From positions 62,001 to 126,000 of the forward strand of contig JACRDQ010000036.1 of assembly GCA_016218545.1 (NCBI GenBank): a stretch of DNA of 64,000 nucleotides. Reading direction: 5' to 3'. This DNA comes from Elusimicrobiota bacterium. Its GTDB lineage: Bacteria > Elusimicrobiota > Elusimicrobia > UBA1565 > UBA9628. Below are positions 8,800 to 16,829 of the stretch, piece by piece. The notes below the pieces were generated by a model. That model did no database searches and was not told where the DNA came from. It worked only from the letters and a program-made list of their open reading frames with translations. Made by a program: the position numbers and the translations under genes. Positions within the stretch are counted from its first letter, which is position 1, and each line of letters begins with the position of its first letter.

Positions 8800-8919
8800 T
8801 GTCAGCGGTCTGTGTAGAATCACCCCTTGTGGTCTCTGAAAAAGCACCCCCCTACAGGGGGTAGGGCAATGGAGAATGTAGCGGTAGAATTGCTTCCTAC
8901 GGTCGCATCGGGGGAGCAA

Positions 8920-10149
8920 ATGATAACGCAGGACCAATCGGGCGCGATACAGACGCTGAGGGCGCAAGGCCACGGCAAGAAGACGATCGCGAGGATGTTG
9001 GGCCTTCACGTGCAGACGGTGAGGCGCCACCTGGCCAAGGGAGCATGGAAGCCGTATCAGCGGCAGGCTAGGCCAAGCGTACTCGAGACCTATCGGACGC
9101 ATCTGCTGGCCCGGATGCCGCAGGTGCTCTACAACGCCAAGATCCTGCTGCAGGAGCTTCGGGAGCTAGGCTTCACGGGCAGCTACGAGGTGGTCAAGCG
9201 CTTCGTGAGGCCCCACCGGGAGGAGCGCGACCGCCTGGAGGAAGCCACCGTGCGGTTCGAAACCGCGCCTGGCAAGCAGGCGCAGGTGGATTGGGGGACG
9301 GCGGCGGTGATGCTTGGCGGCGTGGCCCGGCGTGTGCAGTTCTTCGTGATGGTGCTGGGCTACAGCCGGCGGATCTTCTCCATGGCGACGGAGGACCAGC
9401 AGGTTAAGACGCTGCTGGCCTGCCACGAGGCGGCCTTCGAGCACTTCGGAGGGCGCACGCAGGAAGTGCTCTACGACAACCCCAAGACCATCTGCCTGCG
9501 GCGAGAAGAGGGCCGGGCCGTCTACAACCCGGTCTTCGAGGACTTCGCGCGATACTGGGGCTATTCGACCAAGCTCTGTCAGCCCTACCGGGCCCAAACC
9601 AAGGGCAAGGTCGAGTCAGGGGTCAAGTACGTCAAGCGGAACTTCCTGCCTGGAAAGGCCTTCGAGTCGATGGAGCACCTCAACCGGGAGCTCGTGCGCT
9701 GGTGCGTGGAGGTGGCCGACCTACGGGTGCACGGGACGACGCATCGGATCCCGGCGGAGGACTTCGCCGAGGAGCACCTGGTCGAGGTCCGCGGCCACCA
9801 GCCCTACGTCCTGGTGGACGCGATCCGGCGCACGGTGGCCAAGGACTGCCTGGTCAACTACCGGACCAACCGCTATTCGGTGCCCGCGCGACACGTGGGC
9901 AAGACGGTGGACCTGGTGGCGGGTCCCCAGGAGCTGAGGGTGTTCCTTGGGGGCGAGTTGATCGCGACCCACGCGTTGCGGGAAGGGCGCTTCCAGGTGG
10001 CGACCGAGAAGGCGCATTACGCGGACCTCTTCAAGCGCCGGGCCAAGGCGCCGGAGCCCCCGGCGACCATCGTTCCATGGCCTGACGTGGAAATCAGGTC
10101 CCTGGCGATCTATGAGCAGGTGGCCCTGGCCACGGGAGGTGCGCGATGA
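8920..10149 (+). CDS. istA: IS21 transposase IstA
   Basis: The protein is 409 residues from the chosen start. A helix-turn-helix (KKTIARMLGLHVQTVRRHL) precedes an rve-type DDE core with AQVDWGT, VLYDNPKT and the glutamate of KGKVESGVKYVKRNF, followed by the Mu-type C-terminal domain (VNYRTNRYSVPARHVG). It cuts and joins the element ends together with IstB. ATG 8920 has GGGGGAG just upstream and gives the usual MITQ start; upstream in-frame ATGs at 8827 and 8869 lack family similarity. Confidence 0.96.
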   Translation: MITQDQSGAIQTLRAQGHGKKTIARMLGLHVQTVRRHLAKGAWKPYQRQARPSVLETYRTHLLARMPQVLYNAKILLQELRELGFTGSYEVVKRFVRPHREERDRLEEATVRFETAPGKQAQVDWGTAAVMLGGVARRVQFFVMVLGYSRRIFSMATEDQQVKTLLACHEAAFEHFGGRTQEVLYDNPKTICLRREEGRAVYNPVFEDFARYWGYSTKLCQPYRAQTKGKVESGVKYVKRNFLPGKAFESMEHLNRELVRWCVEVADLRVHGTTHRIPAEDFAEEHLVEVRGHQPYVLVDAIRRTVAKDCLVNYRTNRYSVPARHVGKTVDLVAGPQELRVFLGGELIATHALREGRFQVATEKAHYADLFKRRAKAPEPPATIVPWPDVEIRSLAIYEQVALATGGAR

Positions 10150-10976
10150 ACCCGCAGATCGAGCGGCTGGAAGGCCACCTGGGCCGGCTGAAGATGTACC
10201 ACACGCGCGAGACGCTGGCCTCGGTGCTGGAGCGGGCGTCGAAGAAGGAGCTGTCCTTCGCCGACTTCCTGGACGAGCTGTTGGGCGAGGAGGTCACGGC
10301 CAAGAACGACAAGAACGTGCGCATGCGCATGAACCTGGCGCGGCTGCCCTACGTCAAGACCCTGGAGACGTTCGACTTTTCGTTCCAGCCATCCGTGGAC
10401 GCCCGGCAGGTGCGGGAGCTGGCTTCGGGGCGCTACCTGGACGCGGCCGAGAACGTGGTGCTGTTGGGACCGCCTGGGGTGGGCAAGACGCATCTGGCGG
10501 TGGCCCTGGGCATCAAGGCCATCCAGCAGGGCAAGCGAGTCCTGTTCGCCTCCGCGACCAGTCTGGTCGCGCTGTTGGCCAAGGCCCACCAGGAGAATCG
10601 CCTGGAGGAGAAGCTCAAGACCTTCGCCCAGCCGCACCTGCTGATCGTCGATGAACTGGGCTACATCCCCGTGGACCGCCATGGTGCCAACCTGTTCTTC
10701 CAGCTCGTCTGCAGACGCTACGAGAAGGGCTCGATGATCGTGACCTCGAACCAGCGGTTCGGTGACTGGGGCGAGATCTTCGGGGATCCAATCATTGCGA
10801 CGGCGATCCTGGACCGGATCCTGCACCATTCGATCACGGTGAACATCCGGGGCGAGAGCTACAGGCTCAAAGAGAAGAAGCGGGCAGGGCTCCTGAGCAA
10901 GGCCATTTCTTCAGGGGTAGGGAACGAAGACCGGCTTCAAACGGCTACGGCCAAGACGGCAAATTCAGAGGGGTGA
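10146..10976 (+). CDS. istB: IS21 helper ATPase IstB
   Basis: A 276-residue AAA+ ATPase with Walker A GPPGVGKTHLAVAL, Walker B LLIVDELGYIP and the sensor segment MIVTSNQRFGDWGEIF. Its start overlaps the istA stop in an ATGA, so translation is probably coupled. IstB assembles on target DNA and stimulates IstA. The last about 20 residues run into the right-end sequences of the element. Confidence 0.96.
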   Translation: MNPQIERLEGHLGRLKMYHTRETLASVLERASKKELSFADFLDELLGEEVTAKNDKNVRMRMNLARLPYVKTLETFDFSFQPSVDARQVRELASGRYLDAAENVVLLGPPGVGKTHLAVALGIKAIQQGKRVLFASATSLVALLAKAHQENRLEEKLKTFAQPHLLIVDELGYIPVDRHGANLFFQLVCRRYEKGSMIVTSNQRFGDWGEIFGDPIIATAILDRILHHSITVNIRGESYRLKEKKRAGLLSKAISSGVGNEDRLQTATAKTANSEG

Positions 10977-11025
10977 ATATTCGGAGGCCATGAGGGGTGA
11001 AATTTCAAAGACCATTGACAATAAT

Positions 11026-11290
11026 AGAGGGCAAGCCAAAGCGCGACAATATTTCTACGAGCTTTGTTGAGCGGCAGAACCTCACTATGCGGATGGGGAT
11101 GAGGCGCTTTACGCGGCTAACCAATGCCTTCTCAAAAAAGATCGACAACCTTGAACACGCCGTAGCGCTCCACTTCATGCACTACAACTTCTGCCGAATT
11201 CATCAGTCTCTAAGGTCTACCCCGGCCATGCGGTCGGGGCTGACGAACAAGGTGTGGAGCATCACGGACATTGTAGGCCTGTTGGATTAG
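11026..11290 (+). pseudogene. IS1-family transposase, 3' part
   Basis: This half supplies the third catalytic acid in SFVERQNLTMRMGMRRFTRL and the C-terminal HFMHYNFCRIHQSLR. It is in frame with 8240-8799 once IS21 and one ATAAT copy are removed. An ORF can be read from GTG 10997 inside the IS21 end, but the 5' catalytic half is missing, so it cannot be active. Its last four bases overlap the end of the Bro-N gene on the other strand. Confidence 0.9.
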
Positions 11291-12210
11291 GGCTGCTGGT
11301 TGTCCTTTTTCTTTGGTTCAAACTCCAACAAGCTTTGGAGCATTTGACTAAGACCCTTATGAGTCTGGGCATTGTTGGCCCGTTGGCGATCTGTGAGATA
11401 ATTCTGGTTTGAAACCACTGGCTTCCCAGTAGCACGTTCTATATTGACTCTCGCGTGGCCAGCAATTCTTCCCCCTTGGCTTGCGGCCCCCATGTGTTCC
11501 TGTAGGTTTTGAGGGTTTGTGCTTTTGGTTATTTCCCTAGTGGCCTGCTCCCCAAGAGTAGTAAGGGTTAATTCTATGGGCGTCATATTGTCTCTTAGGC
11601 TTTGTCCGGAAAGACCCTTCATTTTTTTGTGTACCGCGGTTCTTATTCCGAATGTTCCAACCGATATTGCGTCGGTAAGATACGCTATATATTCCTTCAT
11701 CCCGCGTTTGTCCCACTCGGAGGTTAACAATTCCCTGCTGGCCTTGTTCCTGATCCGGGCATCGATCCACTCGTCGTCATAACCCTTGGCTCTGTAAAGG
11801 GCGATGGCCCGCTTAATCGCGAGTTCCGGGTTCTGGATTTCTTGTAGACGTTCAAATCCGACCTTCGCAAGCCACTTTTTAAAGGGTTCTGCCCGAGGAC
11901 TTGGTACTGATTGCAATATGCGAAAAATTCCTTCAATTGTTACGCAATTTACATTTTGAATCCCGCCTGTTGTTTTAAAAGGAAGGGGGGTGACAAGTTG
12001 CCCCCACCCTTCCCCGAAACTCTCATCCCTGGCCCGCATCTTCTTCAAATATCCAGCCGGGTCCGGGGTTTGGGCTACTGCGGCAATTACGTCATTTACA
12101 ACAAACCACCATTCTCCATTATGTAGAACCTTGCGAACTTCCATCTTCTTGAATATGTCTACCTTATTTTCTCCCTCAAGTGGCAACTGAGGCGCAGGCG
12201 TATTTTCCAT
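11287..12210 (-). CDS. Bro-N domain protein (phage antirepressor-like), transposon passenger
   Basis: The 307-residue protein starts its Bro-N domain near residue 20 (VRKVLHNGEWWFVVNDVIAA) and continues with VNCVTIEGIFRILQS and EPFKKWLAKVGFERL, the order seen in BRO/antirepressor proteins. These bind DNA and are common on phages and mobile elements. The middle holds WDKRGMKEYIAYLTDAIS and GTFGIRTAVHKKMKGL, found in Bro-N proteins of bacterial chromosomes. It has its own TATAAT near 12252 and GGAGA seven bases before the ATG. Role in the transposon is unknown; regulation of transposition is one guess. Confidence 0.82.
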   Translation of the reverse strand: MENTPAPQLPLEGENKVDIFKKMEVRKVLHNGEWWFVVNDVIAAVAQTPDPAGYLKKMRARDESFGEGWGQLVTPLPFKTTGGIQNVNCVTIEGIFRILQSVPSPRAEPFKKWLAKVGFERLQEIQNPELAIKRAIALYRAKGYDDEWIDARIRNKASRELLTSEWDKRGMKEYIAYLTDAISVGTFGIRTAVHKKMKGLSGQSLRDNMTPIELTLTTLGEQATREITKSTNPQNLQEHMGAASQGGRIAGHARVNIERATGKPVVSNQNYLTDRQRANNAQTHKGLSQMLQSLLEFEPKKKDNQQP

Positions 12211-12283
12211 AAATGTTCTCCGTGCGCGGCGAAATCTTAGGAACTTAGATTATAGCAGTTGCACCTGCGATGGTGTTTATTTC

Positions 12284-12300
12284 CAAATTCAGACACTACC
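12284..12300 (-). repeat. Right terminal inverted repeat of the IS1-family transposon
   Basis: Exact inverted copy of 6840-6856, followed at once by the second copy of the target duplication, GCTCCGAC (12301-12308). Confidence 0.9.
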
Positions 12301-12476
12301 GCTCCGACCGCTTCATCAGCGGGGTTTTGGCCGGTCGATTTTGGAGCGAGCCAAGGAGCGAGAAGGGAGCGGGGCGAGCCCCCGCGATCGACGAGCGACG
12401 CGGGCGCAGCCCAAAAGCGGCCGGGGAGATCGACCTGGCCCCAAAACCCCGCTGATGAAGCGGTCGGAGCACTAGG
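12301..12476. repeat. Right part of a 182-bp palindromic repeat with 36-bp arms
   Basis: Bases 12441-12476 are the exact reverse complement of 6826-6839 joined to 12309-12330. Before the transposon arrived this was one 182-bp unit with 36-bp perfect arms; inner parts (GGCCGGTCGAT against ATCGACCTGGCC) extend the pairing with gaps. The right arm covers the stop codon of the gene at 12472-13359. It may be a non-autonomous repeat or a very large bidirectional terminator. Confidence 0.8.
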
Positions 12477-13359
12477 GGATGAGGATGAAGCGCAGGGCGA
12501 ACCAGCCGAGCCCGCTGGTCGCGACTGCCGTGGCAGCCACCCAGGCTGCGCGGCGCAGCCACACGGAACGCACGGTGTCGGAGGACAAGGGCCTGCCCTT
12601 GAGCCTGCGCTTGAGGCTCCTCAGCCTGGCCATGGCCTTGCGCAGCCTCTTGCTCTCGATGACGCGCGACTGGGAGAGGTCCAGGTTGAAGCGGCCGTCA
12701 GCCACGTACGCGGTGTAGGCGCCTCCGAGGTCCACGACCCTCTCCTCGATGAGCACGCCCGCCTTGTAGAACCGGGCCCTGCCGCGGGAGCCGGCCCTGG
12801 GATCCTCGAGCGCCACGATGCCTTTGAAGCGGTCCCCGGCGGACCAGACAGGCGGCCCGGCCGCAGCCGGGTCAGGCACGGCAAGACCGTCGATCTCCAG
12901 GCCGAAGAAAGCCATGCCATAGCTGCGCCTGAGACGCTCGACCGCGTCCTGCGCGGTCCCGCGGCCCTTGGGATCCCAGGCCGCGCTCAAGACGTTCTTG
13001 CCGTCGACGACCGCGGCCTTGATCGAGGACGGCCTCAGCCTCTCGGCAGCCAGAGCGCCGTAAGCGACCTGCAAGGCCGGCTCCCCGAGCTCCTCGCTGA
13101 GCAGGCCCGCGAGAGGGTCCGCCAGGACCGCGGGAGGCAAGGGGGTCCCGGCGAAGCGCACGGCCACGCCTTCATCCGAGGACCGCACGCTCACGAGCTG
13201 GGCTCCTGACGCGGCAGCGGCGCGCACCCAGCACCTCAGGAATTCCCGCGGCTCGGCGAGCTGGCGCTCGCGCAGCTTGCCTGCGGCAGCCGCGCGGTCG
13301 ATGCGGAACGAGCCGCTCGAGACCAGCTCGTCCCTGGGCTCCTGCCCGTCTGACCCCAC
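12472..13359 (-). CDS. Unknown protein with C-terminal membrane anchor, possibly GHKL-like N-terminus
   Basis: A 295-residue protein whose N-terminal part (SGSFRIDRAAAAGKLRERQL, later a VRFAGTPLPPAVLADPLAGL segment) recalls a family of bacterial proteins with a GHKL/Hsp90-like start, but the ATP-binding motifs are not evident. One membrane helix lies at residues about 272-290 (AAWVAATAVATSGLGWFAL), leaving most of the protein in the cytoplasm. It starts with GTG 18 bases after the ftcD stop and is probably in its operon. The stop codon lies in the palindromic repeat. The family assignment is weak. Confidence 0.6.
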   Translation of the reverse strand: MGSDGQEPRDELVSSGSFRIDRAAAAGKLRERQLAEPREFLRCWVRAAAASGAQLVSVRSSDEGVAVRFAGTPLPPAVLADPLAGLLSEELGEPALQVAYGALAAERLRPSSIKAAVVDGKNVLSAAWDPKGRGTAQDAVERLRRSYGMAFFGLEIDGLAVPDPAAAGPPVWSAGDRFKGIVALEDPRAGSRGRARFYKAGVLIEERVVDLGGAYTAYVADGRFNLDLSQSRVIESKRLRKAMARLRSLKRRLKGRPLSSDTVRSVWLRRAAWVAATAVATSGLGWFALRFILIP

Positions 13360-13377
13360 CCTGTCCCGGACCCCCGG

Positions 13378-15156
13378 CTAGCGGGTCCGCCCTCTGGCGG
13401 AAGCCGCTGCCTGGCGCTTGGCCGTCCTGCGCCTGGCGGCCGGGGCGCGGTGCCTGCTCCCGGCCTTGGCAGCGGGCTCGCGCAAGGCGGCCCGCAGTCT
13501 CTTGGCCACGCTCGCGTCGATGGCCGCGGACTTGGCCGTGACCTGGCGCATGAGGCCGTTGGCCTTGTCCAGGGCATCCGCCAGCCAGGCCTTGTCCTTG
13601 ATGGAGGCCAGGTTGATGAGCACGTTGTAGTACGCGCCCCAGGCTCCCGCGCGAGCCATGAGCGAGGCCACGCCTGCGTCCGAGAGGGAGTTGGGATTGC
13701 CCTTGTCCGCCGCGAGCCTGGCGCAGTCGAGGGCGGGCACGCAGCGCTCGAGCACGCCGAGAGGCTCCAGGGTCGCGGCCTTGGTCGCGGCCTGGACGGC
13801 GCGGCTGCGGGCCGCGGCAGCCTCGGGATCGGCCTTGGGCATGCCGAAGGCGTCCATGACCTTGTTGAATGCGGCGGTGTCGTCGTCTACGGCCTTGAGC
13901 TGGGCCCGCAGCAGGGCGTGCGCCTTGACCGCCATGGCCTCCATCTCGTCTTTGAACGCCTCGAAGCCCTTCTTCTCGAAGGTCAGGCCCGAGACCATGG
14001 CCGAGAGCCCGGCGGAGAGGGCGCCCGAGAGCGCGGCCACCGAGCCTCCCCCGGGAGCAGGGGAGCGGGACGCGAGCTCAGCCAGGAGATCCGCCACGGT
14101 CTTGGAGGCCAGGGGCGCCGGACCCCGGAAGCGCTCCTCGATGACCTTCTGCGCCGGGTCGAAGGCGGAGACGTCTCTCAAGCCCAGGGACTGGATGGCG
14201 GTCTCCATGACCTCGGCGTCCGAGACCCCGCGGCTGGAGCCCTGCTTGAGCAGGAAATGCCTGCCCGCGTCCAGGAGCACGCCGGCCGGGACCAGGCCCA
14301 CGACCTCGGAGCCCGTGACCCTCAGCCCGAGCTTCAAGGCCAGGTCGCAGCACGCGTCGTAGACCGCGTGGAGCGGAGCGGCGGAGAGGTCGAGGATGTT
14401 GATGGTCACCTGGGCCCGCTTGTACTCCGGGATGTACCAGCCCGTGGCCTGCACCCCCCGGAAGAGCCCGGGCTCGCGCAGGTCCTTGCCGTCCTCGCCC
14501 CGGACCTTGTTGCCCGAGGCGTCCCGCTTCAAGCGGCCGGACTCGCGGATGGCGAAGGCGATCTCCTTGGCTTGGCCGGCGCTGGCGGTGTTGAGGTTGA
14601 CGTTGTAGGCGACGAGGAAGTTCCGTGCGCCCACGGCCGTGGCCCCGGCCCTGGCATGGAACTTGGCCGGGCCGAAGTCCGGCTTCCACTCCGGGGCCTT
14701 GAGCTTCTCCGCCAGGCCCTCGTACTCGCCCGCGCGCACGTCCGGCAGGCGCCGCCGCTCGGGCCGGGACGCGGCCTCGGCGTAGAGGTAGACGGGCAGG
14801 TCGAGCTCCTTGCCCAGGCGCTCGCCCAGCCTGCGAGCGAGCTCCACGCACTCCTCCATGACGACCCCGGCGATGGGCACGAAGGGGACCACGTCGCAGG
14901 CCCCTTGCCGGGCGTGGGCGCCCTTGTGCCGCCTCATGTCGATGAGCTCGACGCCTTTCTTGACGGCCTGAAAAGCGGCCTCGAGCACGTCCTCGGGCGC
15001 GCCTGCGAAGGTGTAGACCGTGCGGTTGGTGGCGGCCCCGGGGTCCACGTCGAGCAGGGCCACGCCGGGCACGGAGCGGGCCGCGGCGGCGATCGCGTCG
15101 ATGACCGCGCGGTCGCGGCCCTCGCTGAAATTGGGTACGCATTCCACGAGCTTCAT
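13378..15156 (-). CDS. ftcD: Formiminotransferase-cyclodeaminase, fused
   Basis: The protein is 592 residues. The formiminotransferase N- and C-subdomains occupy about 1-330 (start MKLVECVPNFSEGRD, active region HKGAHARQGACDVVPFVP near residue 78). The cyclodeaminase occupies about 355-560 (SPAPGGGSVAALSGALSAGL). It moves a formimino group from formiminoglutamate to tetrahydrofolate and deaminates it to 5,10-methenyl-THF, linking histidine breakdown with one-carbon metabolism. A basic, alanine-rich tail of about 35 residues is extra. ATG 15156 is fixed by homology; the frame upstream is open for 236 codons but shows none. No hut genes are nearby. Confidence 0.95.
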   Translation of the reverse strand: MKLVECVPNFSEGRDRAVIDAIAAAARSVPGVALLDVDPGAATNRTVYTFAGAPEDVLEAAFQAVKKGVELIDMRRHKGAHARQGACDVVPFVPIAGVVMEECVELARRLGERLGKELDLPVYLYAEAASRPERRRLPDVRAGEYEGLAEKLKAPEWKPDFGPAKFHARAGATAVGARNFLVAYNVNLNTASAGQAKEIAFAIRESGRLKRDASGNKVRGEDGKDLREPGLFRGVQATGWYIPEYKRAQVTINILDLSAAPLHAVYDACCDLALKLGLRVTGSEVVGLVPAGVLLDAGRHFLLKQGSSRGVSDAEVMETAIQSLGLRDVSAFDPAQKVIEERFRGPAPLASKTVADLLAELASRSPAPGGGSVAALSGALSAGLSAMVSGLTFEKKGFEAFKDEMEAMAVKAHALLRAQLKAVDDDTAAFNKVMDAFGMPKADPEAAAARSRAVQAATKAATLEPLGVLERCVPALDCARLAADKGNPNSLSDAGVASLMARAGAWGAYYNVLINLASIKDKAWLADALDKANGLMRQVTAKSAAIDASVAKRLRAALREPAAKAGSRHRAPAARRRTAKRQAAASARGRTR

Positions 15157-15207
15157 GTCGGTCCTCCTGGGCGAGCGACGCCCAATCATAGCATTCCGCA
15201 AACATGA

Positions 15208-15213
15208 TAGAAT
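15208..15213 (+). promoter_or_regulatory. Extended -10 box of the sugar-gene operon
   Basis: TGATAGAAT (15205-15213) is an extended -10. ATG 15220 lies six bases after it, so the wlbA-like message is probably leaderless. Confidence 0.5.
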
Positions 15214-15219
15214 GGCCCC

Positions 15220-16233
15220 ATGACGCGCGTCATCGTCGTGGGGTGCGGACACTGGGGGCCCTTGCACGTGCGCGCGTTCGAGACCCTGCCCGGGGCCGAG
15301 GTCGCGGCCGCCGTGGACTCCGACCCCGCGAGGCTTTCGCGACTCAAGGCCCTGCACCCCGGGTTGAGGACCGGGACCGACTTCGCCCGGATGCTCAAGG
15401 CCGTCAAGGCCGACGCCGCGGTCATCGCCACCCCCTCGGCCACGCACTACCGCCTGGTCCGGGTCGCCCTGGAACACGGCCTCCACGTCCTCTGCGAGAA
15501 GCCCCTCTGCCTGACCTCCTCCGAGGCGCTCGAGCTGGGAGCGCTCGCGCGCAGGAAGAAGCGCGTGCTCATGACCGGGCACGTCTTCCTCTTCAACGCC
15601 GGCATCGTCAAGCTCAAGGAGCTCATCGACTCCGGCGAGCTGGGCGGCATCCACTACCTCTCCTTCACCAGGACGAACCTCGGCCCCATCAGGAGCGACG
15701 TCAACGTGGCCTACGACCTGGCGGCCCACGACGTGTCCATCGCCAACTGGCTGCTGGACGCCGAGCCGCGCCGGGTCAGCGCCACGGGCGGCGTGTTCCT
15801 GCAGGACCGCATCCACGACGTGCTCTTCGCCACCCTGACCTATCCCGAGGACCGGCTCGTCCACATCCAGGCCTCGTGGCTCAACCCCAAGAAGGTCCGC
15901 CAGCTCACCGTGGTCGGCGCCAAGAAGATGGTCTCCTGGGACGACCTCGAGCTCAACTCCCCCCTGGCCGTCTACGACCGCGGAGCCCAGGTCACCCCGG
16001 AGTACTCGAGCTACGGCGAGTTCCTGCGGGTCTCCATGTGGGACGCGGACGTCCGCCTGCCCAAGGTCCGCACCCAGGAGCCCCTGAAGGTCCAGAACGA
16101 GGCCTTCCTCGAGGCCGTGCGCACCGGCAAGGCGTCGCGCTCGGGCCCGGGCTTCTCTGCCGAGGTCGTAGCCGTCCTCGAGGCCATCAACGAATCCCTC
16201 GCCAAGGACGGCGAGCCCGTGGAGCTCTCATGA
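15220..16233 (+). CDS. Gfo/Idh/MocA oxidoreductase, WlbA/WbpB-like UDP-GlcNAcA 3-dehydrogenase
   Basis: The 337-residue protein has an N-terminal Rossmann fold (VVGCGHWGPLHVRAFETLPG), the EKP signature in HVLCEKPLCL and the motif AYDLAAHDVSIANWLL, whose AHD...I pattern is that of WlbA/WbpB. That enzyme oxidises C3 of UDP-N-acetylglucosaminuronate with NAD. The next two genes supply the transaminase and N-acetyltransferase of the same route, which supports the call. The start has no ribosome site and directly follows the -10 box. Confidence 0.85.
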   Translation: MTRVIVVGCGHWGPLHVRAFETLPGAEVAAAVDSDPARLSRLKALHPGLRTGTDFARMLKAVKADAAVIATPSATHYRLVRVALEHGLHVLCEKPLCLTSSEALELGALARRKKRVLMTGHVFLFNAGIVKLKELIDSGELGGIHYLSFTRTNLGPIRSDVNVAYDLAAHDVSIANWLLDAEPRRVSATGGVFLQDRIHDVLFATLTYPEDRLVHIQASWLNPKKVRQLTVVGAKKMVSWDDLELNSPLAVYDRGAQVTPEYSSYGEFLRVSMWDADVRLPKVRTQEPLKVQNEAFLEAVRTGKASRSGPGFSAEVVAVLEAINESLAKDGEPVELS

Positions 16234-16829
16234 AGCCCTTCATCCATCCCAAAGCCCTGGTCGAGACGCGCGAGATCGGGCCGGGCACCCGGGTCTGGGC
16301 CTTCGCCCAGGTCATGAAAGGCGCCCGCGTGGGCGCGGACTGCAACATCTGCGGCCACTCCTTCATCGAGTCGGGCGCCGTGGTCGGCGACGGCTGCGTG
16401 CTCAAGAACGGGGTCCTGGTCTGGGAGGGCGTGACCCTAGAGGACGGGGTCTTCGTGGGCCCGGCCGCGGTCTTCACCAACGACCGCTGGCCCCGCTCGC
16501 GCTCCGTGCCTGCGACCAAGGCGCGCCGCCTGGAGGACAAGACCTGGCTCGTCAACACCCGCGTCCGGACCGGGGCCTCCATCGGAGCCCGGGCCGTCAT
16601 CGTGGCCGGTGTCGAGCTCGGCGCCTACTGCCTGGTCGGAGCGGGCGCGGTCGTGACCAAGGACGTCCTCCCCTACGCGATCGTGGCCGGGGTCCCGGCC
16701 AGGCCCGCGGGCTGGGTCTGCGCCTGCGGTCTGCCCTTGAAGCTCTCAAGGGGCAAGGCCGCGTGCGGCACCTGCGGCTCGCGCTACGCGGCCAAGGGCA
16801 AGGGCATCGTGAGGCGCGATGGAGGATAA
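16230..16829 (+). CDS. Left-handed beta-helix N-acetyltransferase, WlbB/WbpD-like
   Basis: 199 residues of hexapeptide repeats (IGPGTRVWAFAQVMKGARVG, LVGAGAVVTKDVLPYAIVAG) with the WlbB signature NDRWPRSR. It acetylates the 3-amino group of the UDP-3-amino sugar. The C-terminus adds a small zinc-ribbon-like tail with two CxxC-type pairs (CACGLPL, CGTCGSRY). The ATG overlaps the previous stop (ATGA), so translation is coupled. Confidence 0.88.
   Translation: MKPFIHPKALVETREIGPGTRVWAFAQVMKGARVGADCNICGHSFIESGAVVGDGCVLKNGVLVWEGVTLEDGVFVGPAAVFTNDRWPRSRSVPATKARRLEDKTWLVNTRVRTGASIGARAVIVAGVELGAYCLVGAGAVVTKDVLPYAIVAGVPARPAGWVCACGLPLKLSRGKAACGTCGSRYAAKGKGIVRRDGG

Larger units (their letters stand above)
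8800..11020 (+). mobile_element. IS21-family insertion sequence, 2221 bp
   Basis: The ends begin TGTCAGCGGTCT and, from the other side, TGTCAATGGTCT; both continue to a shared TCACCCCT after about 28 bases, as imperfect IS21-type inverted repeats with TG...CA tips. A direct repeat ATAAT (8795-8799 and 11021-11025) flanks it. It encodes istA and istB with the usual four-base overlap. Its higher GC differs from the surrounding transposon DNA. Confidence 0.95.
6840..12300 (+). mobile_element. IS1-family transposon with passenger genes, 5461 bp, containing a nested IS21-family element
   Basis: Both ends carry the 17-bp perfect inverted repeat GGTAGTGTCTGAATTTG (6840-6856 and, inverted, 12284-12300). 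The 8-bp sequence GCTCCGAC flanks the element directly, which is the duplication size known for the IS1 family. Removing the element and one copy of the duplication restores a perfect 36-bp palindrome arm in the host. Inside are, in order, a small basic-protein gene, a DUF5343 gene, an IS1-type DDE transposase (split by IS21) and a Bro-N gene on the other strand. Without the 2221-bp IS21 and its 5-bp duplication the element would be about 3.2 kb, far longer than a bare IS1 (about 0.8 kb). Passenger genes are lower in GC than the host. Confidence 0.9.

Noticed and set aside
13450..15207. Long plus-strand ORF of 585 codons opposite ftcD
   Set aside because: High GC makes long antisense frames; its product is Gly/Arg/His-rich with no motif, while the minus strand encodes a clear FtcD.
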